Shown here: piece by piece, positions 51,573 through 61,700 of the stretch
Numbering within the stretch: the first letter of the stretch is position 1
How the letters are laid out: each line of letters opens with the position of its first letter
Source: Novosphingobium guangzhouense
GTDB lineage: Bacteria > Pseudomonadota > Alphaproteobacteria > Sphingomonadales > Sphingomonadaceae
Direction of reading: 5' to 3'
Assembly: GCF_002896965.1 (NCBI RefSeq)
Contig: NZ_LYMM01000084.1
Location: 124,001-188,000, forward strand
DNA length: 64,000 bases
Translations under genes and position numbers: made by a program
The notes under the pieces: model-generated
Seen by the model: the letters and a program-made list of their open reading frames with translations, nothing else
Databases searched by the model: none
Told to the model about the DNA's origin: nothing

Positions 51573-54305
51573 ATGAGGTATCTCTACGAAACCGTATCGC
51601 TGACCGCCCTTCTAGTGGCTGGCGTTTCCGTGCCTGCGCTTGCGCAGGAGGCGGCGCAGCCGGAAATCACTGCGTCATCCGAAAATGATAGCGCTACCTA
51701 TCAGGAGATTATCGTTACCGGCATTCGCCGAAGCCTTGAGGACGCGGCGAACATTAAGCGCGCGGCGCCTAATCTGGTCGAAGCGATCTCTGCTGAGGAC
51801 ATCGGCAAGTTCCCCGACCGCAACCTGGCGGAATCGTTGCAGCGCGTGACCGGCGTGCAGATCACCCGCAACAAGGGAGAGGGCAGCGGCGTTAGCGTGC
51901 GCGGCCTATCGGAGAACTTCACCCGCACGCTCTACAACGGCCGCGTCCTTACCTCGCCTAATGGAACGCGCGGCTTCTCGTTCACGTCTATGCCGACCGA
52001 CTTCGTCAGCACCGTGGAAGTCAGCAAGACCCCCACCGCCGACATGATCGACGGCGGCCTGTCGGCGACGGTCAATGTCAGGATCAACCGCCCGGCGGAT
52101 GTGGGCAAGAATGTCGTCACCGTGGTAGCCGAAGGGCTTTACGAAACGAACCCGAAGAAAGTGACGCCGCACGTCTCGGCCTTCGTCAACCGTGTGTTCG
52201 GCGATGGCAGCTTTGGCGTGAACCTTGGCGTGAACTATGAGAAACGCAAGGTCATCCAAGCGGGCTTCACCGGTTACGGCATCGAGCAGCGCAAGGAGAA
52301 CGCCAGCGGCGGCTACGACTACAACCTCGACGGTACGCGTTCCGACACGGCCTATGGCTTCGATCACGCGACCACGTTCGTGTCAGACGAAGGCGACTTC
52401 GAGCGCAAGGCCGTGGTCGGCGGTGTGCAGTGGAAGCCGGCGGACAACGTCAACCTTTACGCCGATGGCCTCGCCACCTGGTTCACCGACGGCTTCAACC
52501 GCTTCGAGCACCAGCTGCGCTGGACCAATATCGGCGGCCCGACCGGCGCCGTGCGCGGCAGCACCGTGGGCGAGAACAACCTGCTCACCTTCCTCGACGC
52601 GGACGGGGTGGATCACCAGTCCAATAACCTCGACTGGGTGACGAAGGATCGGACGCTGAACTTCGCGGTGGGCGGCGATGCCACTTTCGATCGGCTAACC
52701 GTTTCCGGCGAGGCGACTTATGGACGATCGGTGCGCAACGTATCCGACCGTAACTCCTTCGCACCCATCTCGCGCGCTTCGGCGTCCTATGACATTGGTG
52801 GCGATATTGGCGGGGTGCCGGACATCGAATACACGCGTGGTTACGACCCTCTTGATCCGAGCACATTCTACTTCCGCAGCTTCTCGGCCATCCGTGGCCA
52901 GAAGACCACCGAAACGAACAAGAGCGGTCGTCTTGACCTCACATACGATTTCGACGCAGGCTTCATCCGCTCGATCAAGCTGGGGGGCTATTATGGCGAA
53001 GATGAAGTCGAATTCGGAGCCCGCCCGCGCTATTTTGTGAGCCCGCAAGTCCTGTCTGAAATCTATGGTACGCCTTATCTTCCGGGCGTTGAAGGCGGCG
53101 CCATTTCTGCTGAAGACTTGCTCAAGGTGGTCGATTATTCGCGCTTCATAGGCGACGGTCTGGGCGTATTTCTAGTGCCGGACTATTCCAAGCTGTTCGC
53201 CAATGTCAGCCTGGACGATGTGCTGGCGCGGGGCACCCTTACCATCGATCGTACCAACCAGTTCACGGTTGGGGAGAAAGTGCTGGCCGGCTATGTCCGC
53301 GCCGACTTCGCCACTGCCGACGATCGCCTTTCGGGCAATATCGGCCTGCGTTATGTGCGCACTAGGGTTACGTCGGATGGTTTCGGCGCGGATATTGCCA
53401 ATGCCGAACTTCAGAACGACAGCATCACTCTGATCGTGCCGGACAGCGGCCCGATCGCATTCAGGAACTCGTATTCGAATTGGCTGCCCAGCTTCAACGC
53501 TCGCTTCAATGCAACTGACAATCTCATCGTGCGGGTGGGTCTTGCGCGGGCGATGACGCGGCCTGACCTTAACCGCCTTTCGCCCTCGGTCGCGATCAAT
53601 GCGAACGTGCGCACGATTACCACTCAGAACCCGTTTCTCAAGCCTTACCTGGCCGATCAGGCAGACCTTTCGCTGGAGTATTACTTCGGCAAGACGGGGC
53701 TGCTTTCGGCAGCCTTGTTCTACAAGGATGTGAAGAATTTCATCGTCGACACTACTTCGGTCGAAACGCGCACGATCAAGTCCACGCTGACGGGCACCGT
53801 GACGATGGATTTCCGCACCTTCCGCCCGGACAATGGCGAGGGCGGCAAGATCAAGGGCATCGAACTCAGCGCGCAAGTGCCGCTGGACATGCTGCCCTCG
53901 CCCTTCGACGGTTTCGGCGTGACTTCGAACCTTACCCTTCTTGATGTGAGTGACGTGGCAACGACTGAAGGTGGTCCAAAAGTGCCTATTCCGGGCGTTT
54001 CCAAGCGCAGCTACAACCTTGGCGCCTATTACGAGAAGGCAGGGTTCGGTATCCGGGCCAACTATTCGTATCGTAGCGCGGCAGTGAACAGTGTCGCAGG
54101 CACCTTCGGCGATGGCGATCGCCAGAAGCCCTACGGCCAGCTCGATATCTCGGCGAACTATGACGTGACCGAGTTTCTTTCACTTACTTTCAACGCGAGC
54201 AACGTTACCGGCTCAACGCTCAAGCGCGAAACGCTGCAGGGTGTGCTCCTGAGTGAATATGACTTCGGGCGCCGCTTCACGGCGGGGGCACGCGTAAAAT
54301 TCTGA
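51573..54305 (+). CDS. TonB-dependent receptor, TonB-Xanth-Caul type
   Basis: A 910-residue outer-membrane receptor. The signal peptide is 'MRYLYETVSLTALLVAGVSVPALAQE'. The TonB box and plug read 'EIIVTGIRRSLEDAANIKRAAPNLVEAISAEDIGKFPDRNLAESLQRVTGVQITRNKGEGSGVSVRGLSENFTRTLYNGR', characteristic of the Xanthomonas/Caulobacter subfamily that imports plant and algal sugars. The barrel ends 'EYDFGRRFTAGARVKF'. The open frame extends back to 51405, inside the hydrolase gene, but the signal peptide and GAGAGGA site fix the ATG at 51573. It lies 58 bp after the hydrolase gene, so it is probably the entry route for fucosylated oligosaccharides. A strong terminator follows. Confidence 0.9.
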   Translation: MRYLYETVSLTALLVAGVSVPALAQEAAQPEITASSENDSATYQEIIVTGIRRSLEDAANIKRAAPNLVEAISAEDIGKFPDRNLAESLQRVTGVQITRNKGEGSGVSVRGLSENFTRTLYNGRVLTSPNGTRGFSFTSMPTDFVSTVEVSKTPTADMIDGGLSATVNVRINRPADVGKNVVTVVAEGLYETNPKKVTPHVSAFVNRVFGDGSFGVNLGVNYEKRKVIQAGFTGYGIEQRKENASGGYDYNLDGTRSDTAYGFDHATTFVSDEGDFERKAVVGGVQWKPADNVNLYADGLATWFTDGFNRFEHQLRWTNIGGPTGAVRGSTVGENNLLTFLDADGVDHQSNNLDWVTKDRTLNFAVGGDATFDRLTVSGEATYGRSVRNVSDRNSFAPISRASASYDIGGDIGGVPDIEYTRGYDPLDPSTFYFRSFSAIRGQKTTETNKSGRLDLTYDFDAGFIRSIKLGGYYGEDEVEFGARPRYFVSPQVLSEIYGTPYLPGVEGGAISAEDLLKVVDYSRFIGDGLGVFLVPDYSKLFANVSLDDVLARGTLTIDRTNQFTVGEKVLAGYVRADFATADDRLSGNIGLRYVRTRVTSDGFGADIANAELQNDSITLIVPDSGPIAFRNSYSNWLPSFNARFNATDNLIVRVGLARAMTRPDLNRLSPSVAINANVRTITTQNPFLKPYLADQADLSLEYYFGKTGLLSAALFYKDVKNFIVDTTSVETRTIKSTLTGTVTMDFRTFRPDNGEGGKIKGIELSAQVPLDMLPSPFDGFGVTSNLTLLDVSDVATTEGGPKVPIPGVSKRSYNLGAYYEKAGFGIRANYSYRSAAVNSVAGTFGDGDRQKPYGQLDISANYDVTEFLSLTFNASNVTGSTLKRETLQGVLLSEYDFGRRFTAGARVKF

Positions 54306-54322
54306 CCCGGCTACTCCCCCTG

Positions 54323-54358
54323 TCGGCCGCAGCTTATCCCCGCTGCGGCCGATCGTTT
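54323..54358 (+). terminator. Rho-independent terminator after the fucose receptor
   Basis: A perfect 11-bp stem (TCGGCCGCAGC / GCTGCGGCCGA) with an 8-nt loop is followed by TCGTTTT. It begins 17 bp after the receptor stop codon and separates it from the IclR gene. Confidence 0.85.
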
Positions 54359-54422
54359 TGGCTGAGACCGGCAGCCCCCAACCGAGTTGCACGCACCCGC
54401 GCGCTCCACTATCCGCAATACC

Positions 54423-55226
54423 ATGATCCAGACAGATGAAGATGGCGATGAAGGCACCCCCGGCGGCAAGCGCGCCTATTCCGCGCCTGCGTTGGAAAAA
54501 GGCATCCAGATTCTGGAACTGTTCGCGACCGAACCGCGCGGGCTCACGATAAGTGAGATCGCGCAGAAGCTGGGGCGCTCGATCAGCGAGGTATTCCGCA
54601 TCATCATCGTGATGGAGCGCCTTGGCTGGCTCGCCAAGGACCCGGTGAACGATCGCTATGCGGTGACCTATCGTGTGCTCGACGTCGCCTTTCGTGCGAC
54701 ACCTGCGCAGACGCTCAGCAACGTTGCCGCACCTGTGATGTATGAACTGTCGAGCGGGACGAACCAGTCCTGCCATCTTGTCGTCGGGACCGGCGCAAGC
54801 GCTACGGTTATTCATCGACAGGAAAACATGGGGCCGGTAGGCTTCGGTATCCGGCTGGGCACGGTAGTGGATCTGGTTACAAGCTGCTCTGGCCATGTCC
54901 TGCTGGCCTTTGCGGCCGAGGACCGCCGCGCACGTGCGCTGGCCGGATTGGCAATGCCCACCGATGTTCGGGCACGGCTGGAGCGGCGGCTGGATGCCGT
55001 GCATTTGCAGGGCTATGAAATGCAACCCAGTGCGCGAACGGCGGGGGTCACCGACATCAGTTTCCCGGTGTTCGGGTTCGATGGCCATGTCTGTGCGGCA
55101 CTGACGATACCTTTCCTCGTTACCATCGATGGTTCGCAGAAGACTGGTCTGGACGAAACACGAGAGTCGCTCGGCCGGGCAGCGCAGGATATTTCTCGTG
55201 GGCTGGGGTGGTCGGCTGCTGATTAA
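54423..55226 (+). CDS. IclR family transcriptional regulator
   Basis: A 267-residue IclR-type regulator. The winged helix-turn-helix is at about residues 18-80 ('SAPALEKGIQILELFATEPRGLTISEIAQKLGRSISEVFRIIIVMERLGWLAK'). The effector domain follows ('TNQSCHLVVGTGASATVIHRQENMGPVGFGIRLGTVVDLVTSCSGHVLLAFA' and 'GVTDISFPVFGFDGHVCAALTIPFL'). It sits directly after the fucose receptor, so control of the L-fucose genes by fucose or a pathway acid is likely. The frame also opens at a TTG (54387); the ATG at 54423 gives a normal N-terminus. Confidence 0.88.
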   Translation: MIQTDEDGDEGTPGGKRAYSAPALEKGIQILELFATEPRGLTISEIAQKLGRSISEVFRIIIVMERLGWLAKDPVNDRYAVTYRVLDVAFRATPAQTLSNVAAPVMYELSSGTNQSCHLVVGTGASATVIHRQENMGPVGFGIRLGTVVDLVTSCSGHVLLAFAAEDRRARALAGLAMPTDVRARLERRLDAVHLQGYEMQPSARTAGVTDISFPVFGFDGHVCAALTIPFLVTIDGSQKTGLDETRESLGRAAQDISRGLGWSAAD

Positions 55227-55331
55227 TAACAGTCCGTTTCAGCTTCCGACCTTTCCCCGACGGTCGCCGTCATACCACCATTGAGACCTGTATTCCATTG
55301 ATGGCAAAAGGCTTACTGGAATGGCCCGGCC

Positions 55332-57503
55332 CTAGAACGCATACCGCGCGCCGATACCGACCTCACGCTTAGGCGCGAATTTGACGCTGTCTCCGCGAAC
55401 GTTCGGGACATAATCGGTGTAGTATTCGGTGTTGGTAAGGTTGTTGCCCCAGACCGAGAAGGTGAACCGCCCACCGGGTTCGGTCCAGCCCAGGTTGGCG
55501 TTGACCAGTACGAAGCCACCCTCGCGCGAGAAATTGCCGGGCTGCCAGTTCTTGGCAGACGCATAAGAGGTCGAGATCGAACCGTCCAGGGCGCCGCCAG
55601 CGATCTCGCCAGCATAATTGAGCCGCAGGTTGGCGGTAACCTTTGGCGTGCGTACCAGACGACTACCGGAGGAGTCGTAAGGCACCAGTACTTGCGAGAT
55701 GACCGGTCCCGTCGCGCCGGGAATGGGTGCCACGACCTGAGAGGTGGTGAAGCGGCTGTACCGGGCGGTCGGCTCCCAGCCCATGCCCGCGTTGAACGAG
55801 AAGCCCGCACCAAGCTTGCCGTCCGCATTAAACTCCAGACCACGCATCTTTGCGCTTGCCGCGTTGCTCAGGGTCAGTTGCAGAGTGGGCGGAGTGCCGA
55901 CGAACGAATAGGCGCTGACCTGAATGTCGCTGTACTTATAGGCGTAGGCTGCGAAGGTCAGGTTTATGCTGCCGACCCGCGCCTTCGTCCCGGCTTCGAA
56001 GGCTGTTACCTTTTCGGGGTCTACGGGGATGCCAAGTGGCGAATAGGCGTTGTAGACGCCGCTTTTGAAGCCGGTGCTCGCCGAGACATAGATGTTGGCG
56101 TCACCGGAGATGTCATAACGGGCGATCCCACGCCAGGTGGTGCTGTTCCAGGTCTGCTCGCGATCTACAGGTGCTGCAGCGAGGTTGACAAGGTTCTGCC
56201 AATGGAACGTCTTGGTCTCGGAATTGTAACGCAGACCGCCGGTTACATGGACCTGCCCGAAGTTTGCCGTGACATCCGCGAAGCCGGCGTAGGCTTCGCT
56301 TTTCATCTTGCTGGTGAAGTTGGAAACGATGGTGCCGCCGGGAGAATCGCCGGAGATCGTCCGGAAGTAGGGGTTGCCGGCGTCTGAGTGCCAGTAGAAC
56401 GCTCCGATCAGCCAGGTGATACGCCTGTCTGTTCCGCCGGAGAGATTGAACTCCTGACTGAACCCGTTCTGATACTGGCTGAGCTGATTGGAGCCGGTGG
56501 GCAGGTTGGTGCGATCCGTATCGGACTGAGACTGCACTTCCACGTGACGATATCCGGTGAGCGAACGCAGGCCGATATCTTCACCGAGCTGCCAGTTCAT
56601 GTCGAGGCTGAACCCATACCCCTTCAAATCCGCCTTCGGCTGTGTGACGCTGGCATACCGGTAAGGAGTATTGGCCACCGATCCTGGGTCGGGGAAGGGG
56701 TTGAGGCCATCCTTGACCATCGAGATGAAGACAGAATCGTTCTGTTGCTTCCAGCTGTCGGCAGACAGGACCGCCGAAAAGTCGCTTGTCGGTTCAATCA
56801 GCAGTTTGCCGCGTACCATGTAGTTCTTCGGAGCCCCGTAATACTCGCCCTCGTTACCGGCGATGCCCTTGATGAAGCCGCGCCCGCGTCTTACCGCTCC
56901 GCTGATCGAACCGGCGACGCCATCGGCGATTTTTCCGGTCAGGTAGGCATTCGCCCGTAGCTCTCGATAGTGGAAGCCATAGTCCAGAGAAAGCGAGCCC
57001 TGCGTGTCGAAAGAAGGCTTTCGCGTAACGATCTTGATGGCGCCGCCAGTGGCATTGCGTCCGTAGAGCGTGCCTTGAGGGCCTTTGAGGACCTCTATAC
57101 GCTCGATATCTGCGAGGTCGAAGAAGCCTGCGATCGGCGTGCCGAGCGATATGTCATCCAAGTAGACGGCGACGTTGGTTTCATCACCCGGCGAGGTTCC
57201 TGTCGACTGGATGCCGCGAATGATCGGCAGGAACCCGAAGCCATTGTTCACCGTAACCACGCCGGGCGTGGTTTGCTGGAGGTTGACCGTCGAAAAGACA
57301 CCGGATGAGGTGAGCTGAACGCCGGAGATCGCCGAAACCGACATAGGCACATCGAGAAGACGTTCGCTGCGCTTTTGAGCCGTCACGACGATTTCATTCG
57401 TCGCCTCATTTGGGATCGCCGCTTTGTCCGCAGACGTCTGAGCAGCTGCAACGCTGGCCTGGCAGGCGAGGACAGCACCGGCGAAAAGTGTTGATTTACG
57501 CAC
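55332..57503 (-). CDS. TonB-dependent receptor
   Basis: A 723-residue outer-membrane receptor. The signal peptide is 'MRKSTLFAGAVLACQASVAAAQT', then the TonB box 'NEIVVTAQKRSERLLDVPMSVSAISGVQL'. The plug includes 'VNLQQTTPGVVTVNNGFGFLPIIRGIQSTGTSPGDETNVAVYLDDISLG' and 'IERIEVLKGPQGTLYGRNATGGAIKIVTRKP'. The barrel ends in 'VWGNNLTNTEYYTDYVPN...EVGIGARYAF'. This is the general sphingomonad receptor type with poorly predictable ligands (sugars, steroids, vitamins, metal chelates). It is convergent with the IclR gene and downstream, on the same strand, of a hydrolase pseudogene and two glycosidases, which hints at a carbohydrate ligand. Confidence 0.88.
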   Translation of the reverse strand: MRKSTLFAGAVLACQASVAAAQTSADKAAIPNEATNEIVVTAQKRSERLLDVPMSVSAISGVQLTSSGVFSTVNLQQTTPGVVTVNNGFGFLPIIRGIQSTGTSPGDETNVAVYLDDISLGTPIAGFFDLADIERIEVLKGPQGTLYGRNATGGAIKIVTRKPSFDTQGSLSLDYGFHYRELRANAYLTGKIADGVAGSISGAVRRGRGFIKGIAGNEGEYYGAPKNYMVRGKLLIEPTSDFSAVLSADSWKQQNDSVFISMVKDGLNPFPDPGSVANTPYRYASVTQPKADLKGYGFSLDMNWQLGEDIGLRSLTGYRHVEVQSQSDTDRTNLPTGSNQLSQYQNGFSQEFNLSGGTDRRITWLIGAFYWHSDAGNPYFRTISGDSPGGTIVSNFTSKMKSEAYAGFADVTANFGQVHVTGGLRYNSETKTFHWQNLVNLAAAPVDREQTWNSTTWRGIARYDISGDANIYVSASTGFKSGVYNAYSPLGIPVDPEKVTAFEAGTKARVGSINLTFAAYAYKYSDIQVSAYSFVGTPPTLQLTLSNAASAKMRGLEFNADGKLGAGFSFNAGMGWEPTARYSRFTTSQVVAPIPGATGPVISQVLVPYDSSGSRLVRTPKVTANLRLNYAGEIAGGALDGSISTSYASAKNWQPGNFSREGGFVLVNANLGWTEPGGRFTFSVWGNNLTNTEYYTDYVPNVRGDSVKFAPKREVGIGARYAF

Positions 57504-57673
57504 TTGAAAACCCCTCCCATTGTCCGCTGCCGAGGCGCTTCGTTTGTGAAGTCATCCTTCAGCCGTCAGGTGGAGCGAACGGGAAGACTCTGCGTTCGCG
57601 GGAAGTGTCGTGTCCAGATTCTGATTGCTGATACCGAGCATCCAGGCAGGTTTACCGCCCCGGCGTTTTGCGA

Positions 57674-58350
57674 TCAGCTCTGCACGAATGCCAGCAGATC
57701 GGGATTGAGGATTTCGGCATTGACCGTGAGCATGCCGTGCGAGCAGCCCTCGTAGATCTTGAGGGTGGCGTTGGGCAGGATTTCGGCTTGGAGCACCCCG
57801 GCGTTCTTGCAAGGCACGACCTGGTCGTCATCGCCGTGGAGGATTAGTGTGGCGACGGTGATCGTCTTTAGATCGTCGGTCTGGTCGGTTTCCGAGAAGG
57901 CCTTGATACCCTCGTAGTGAGCCTTGGCGCTGCCCATCATGCCCTGGCGCCACCAGTTGTCGATCGCTGCGCTCTGTACGTCCGCGCCATCGCGGTTGAA
58001 GCCGTAGAACGGGCCGGCGGCCACGTCGCGGAAGAACTGCGCGCGGTTGGCGGCAAGGCCGGCGCGCGGGCCGTTAAAAATCTCGATCGGCGGGCCGCCC
58101 GGATAGGCTTCGGTCTTGAGCATGATCGGCGGCACGGCGCTGACCAGAACGGCCTTGGATACGCGGCCCTGTGGAATGCCATAGCGGGCGACATATGCCG
58201 CCACTTCGCCGCCGCCGGTCGAATGTCCGATGTGGACGGCATTGCGAAGGTCGAGATGTTCCATCACGGAAGCGGCGTCGGCTGCGCGTCCTTTGGCCCT
58301 CAGTCCTTGTAGAAGATATCGACGCCATCCGTGGTGGCTACATATGCTAT
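57674..58350 (-). pseudogene. Alpha/beta hydrolase (chloroperoxidase-like), deleted
   Basis: A remnant of a ~275-residue cofactor-free haloperoxidase/esterase. The 5' end still reads 'IAYVATTDGVDIFYKD*GPKDAQP', in which the expected ATG is ATA (58350) and the Trp before GPKD is TGA. Codons for roughly residues 25-95, including the oxyanion region, are missing. The frame resumes at 'VMEHLDLRNAVHIGHSTGGGEVAAYVARYG' with the nucleophile elbow GHSTGG, and continues intact to 'LHGDDDQVVPCKNAGVLQAEILPNATLKIYEGCSHGMLTVNAEILNPDLLAFVQS', keeping the acid and His regions. Three separate lesions make a functional product very unlikely, although a 197-residue frame from 58267 remains open. Confidence 0.82.
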
Positions 58351-58731
58351 CGTTCTGATGCTTTTTGGTTGAGAGGATGTCTTCTTTCCAAGTGCTTTGC
58401 AGTTTCAGTCTACGCGGAAATGGTACGGTAATATAAATCCCCGGGTCTGAGCTGCTGGAAATTCCTCAGGCCAGATTGAGGGACGGGTGAAGTCCGGGAT
58501 GAGACGTTACCGGTACTAAAGCGAAGGTGTATTTAGTCGGCGTCGACGAGGACGATTTCACTGTCTTCGATTGCGGTGACGCGGATCAATCCAGGTCGCG
58601 GATTGCTGCGCCGTCGCGGGCATTTACCTGGACGTCGTCGGCTTCGGTGCGCCCCCTGTTGCCTAGGCATGTCGATGGCCTGCGCGCCAAAGTGAAGGGC
58701 ATGCTCGACGGGCTTGAGTCTGAGGTCAATC
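58351..58731. other. 381-bp stretch without a recognised gene
   Basis: A 71-codon plus-strand frame (58527-58742) is present but has no recognisable domain and runs into the GH2 gene end. Otherwise nothing seen. It separates the glycosidase genes from the hydrolase pseudogene. Confidence 0.4.
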
Positions 58732-61700
58732 TCACTCGATAGCGCCTTCCGGCAGGTTCCAGCCTCGCATCCTGACCGTGGCAGTGCCGCGTGAAGCCGG
58801 ATATCTTACGGATATACGTCGGGTTTCGCCGGCCAGCAGGGACACGTAGTTGTCGCTAAAATATGCGGGCAGGATCTGCTCTCCCTGGCCGTCGAAAAGC
58901 GTCAGTTTCGTTTGCAGCGCGGGATCGGGACCTGCGTTGCGCAAGTCTATTGTGATCATGCGTTCCGTGTTGCCGGCGGGCTCATCCGCCACGCGCTGCG
59001 CGGCGATTGTCGGGCGGGGCAAAGACGCCAGCGCCTTGAGATCAGCCGGTGTCGCGGCCTGCCAGTAGAAGTTGTCGGAAAGCCGCGCGCCATCGGCATT
59101 GAAGGCTTCAAGCCGTACCAGCACCGGCCCCTTTTGAAGCGCCGCGTCGATATTCAGCGCGAAGACTTCGATGCTGCTTCCGGACGGAAGATCAAGCTTG
59201 GTTTCCTTTGCCAGAACTTCGTGCCCGGAAAGGTTGGTTACGCGCGCAACCACGCGCACGTTTGCTACCATTCCACGGGTGGTGTTGACCATCCGCACAT
59301 ACCGGCTGGGCTGATCCATCTGGACGTGAACCGGCTCCGAACCTTTCATGGCTCCGTAGAAAGCAGCGTGCGTGTCGTAGTCTGACGAATACATCTGGAA
59401 GTCGGCGGAGGGCCATGCCGGGTGCGTCATCCACAGCATCCGCGCACTGTTGGTCTTCCATAGTCCGGCATTAAAGCCTTCAAAGATGGCGCGATAGGAT
59501 TCGTAGTTGAGCATCTGCGCCTTGCTTTCGAAATCGGCGAGATCTTTGGCGGGGCCGAATTCAGTGTTCATCGCGGCCATGAAGCTTGCCATCGAGACGC
59601 CGCGCTCTTGGTGCCAGTCATGATAGACCCATGCATCGCTGATGGGCCAGCGGTCAGCGGCGGCGGGAACGGTCCGCTTCCATGATTCCAGCGTCGGGAA
59701 GCTGGACGTACCTACTTCCACGGCGAAGCCATGCGGATAGCTGGTGAAGTAATCCTCGGGCGGGTGCCATTCGTAGGGACCTGAACCCGCGAGGTTGATG
59801 ATCCGCGAATTGCCTTTGTAAAGCCGCGTACCGTCCTCTTCCCAGACGAGGTTCTGGAGAGCCTCCTGTAGCACAGGTTGAGGCACGCCTTCATTGCGGC
59901 CGAACCACAGCACGATCGAAGGATGCGTGCGGTAACGCCGCACGACATCGCGGGCATTGGTGACGAACAGCGGGACGTCTTCCGCCTCGGCATCATTGTC
60001 CTGCGTCGATTCCCAGAAATCGTTAAGCACCATCAGCCCGTAATGGTCCGCAAGGCTATAAAACGCCTCTTCCGTGCTCTGCCCCATCCAGTTGCGGATG
60101 ATGTTCATGCCTGCTTCGCGGTGAAGGCGGAAATAGGGTTCGAGCCGGTCCTGGCCAACTCGTTTCATCATGTCATCCATGCCCCAGTTCCCGCCCCTCG
60201 CGGCGATCCTTACGCCATTGACGCGCAGCACCATCTGGGTGCCCAGCGGATCGTCTGGCAAAGTCTGGACGGCAGACGAGTGCTCGGCACCGGGCATCAG
60301 CGAGTTGGCCCAGCCCCCGCGTACCTTGCGCAGTGCAGCATGTCGTTCATCCATGACCGGGGAGCCCAGTTCGCGAGCCTTCGCAGAGTCCACCAGAACC
60401 CGGCGTAGGGCGCCTTCGTCGTCGAGCGAGGCCAACTCGTAAGTCACCGTGCGCATCCCGAATTCGAGCGAGCGCGTGTCCGATGGACGCTCGCCTGCTG
60501 AGGTGGTCAGGTGCAGCGTATGAAGGGCAGGGTCGCCGTAGCCATTGGGCCACCACAGCCGGGGGTTTCTTACCTGCAACTGCGGGAATTCGGCGGAGCG
60601 GAAGTGCACGGTGGAGCTTTGCCCAGCGGCAAGGGTGATGGTGCGCGCTACCGAGATGTCGTCGAATTCGGCGCGGACTTGCGTGGTTATCGATGCATCT
60701 GAGTGGTTTGTGACAGGTACGTCTATCGATACTTCCGCAAGCGAATTGTCAGACTTGGGCAGAGCGGTCGAGATTGCCGGATCGCCGATCGTTACGGCGC
60801 CGGTGCGCGCCAGTTCGACGCCTAGCCAGAGCCCGGTATTGCGATCGCGCACGCCGGGGATCCAGTCCCAGCCTTCGCTCGCGCCAAAGGTGGGGCCGTC
60901 GACCATCAGTGCCCCGCCGTTGTCACCGCGTCCGCCGGTCAGCGATTGTTCGTGAGCGATCCCCGGGTGCGGCGGTGGTGAGACACGCACGGCAATGGCG
61001 TTGCGTACCCCCGGAACGAGGTAGCGCCCCATGTCGAACCGACCGCGCACGAAGGCGCCTTTCATCGTGCCGACTGGCTTGCCGTTGACCCAGACCTCTG
61101 CGGCGTAGTTGATGCCCTTGAAAGTCAGCGTCAGCCGGTCATCATGTGTCGCGTCGCTCCCGGCAGGCAGGACGAATTCGGTGCGATACCAGTAATCCTG
61201 GCGCGACAGGCTTTCGGGGATCGCCATGTTGTTCAGGCCGATCGTGGGATCGGGATAGACGCCGCGATCGACCAGCGTGGTCAGGACGGTGCCGGGGACG
61301 GTAGCGGCATACCAGTTGCTTGCATCGTAGCCTGCCTGGGAGAGCGTTGCGCCGTCCCTCGCGTCGCCACTCGGAAGGCGCGGGGCTTCGATCAGGCGCC
61401 AGCCATTGATCGTGTAGCGGCCATCACCTTCGTTCTGCAGCGCGGGGACCTGTACAGGCTGCGTGGCGCGTGGAGTGGGCAAGGGCGCCTTGCTGACGGG
61501 CAGGGTCCATGCCGGTTGCGGGGTAGCAAGACCGTACTGGGTCTTGATCTGGAGAGGCCAGGACGGGCTTGCGTCCTTGAACCGCAGAAGGGTTTCGTCG
61601 GGTAGTGTCCGGGCAAGGCTTGCCACGGCCCGCGCGTCTTTCAGGCTGGGTGAGAGGGTTAGTCCGGAAAGGTCGCCTGCGAACCCTGCGGTGCCTTCGC

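Noticed and set aside
58527..58742. A 71-codon plus-strand frame before the GH2 gene end
   Set aside because: Overlaps the 3' end of the GH2 gene, has no ribosome site and no recognisable sequence.
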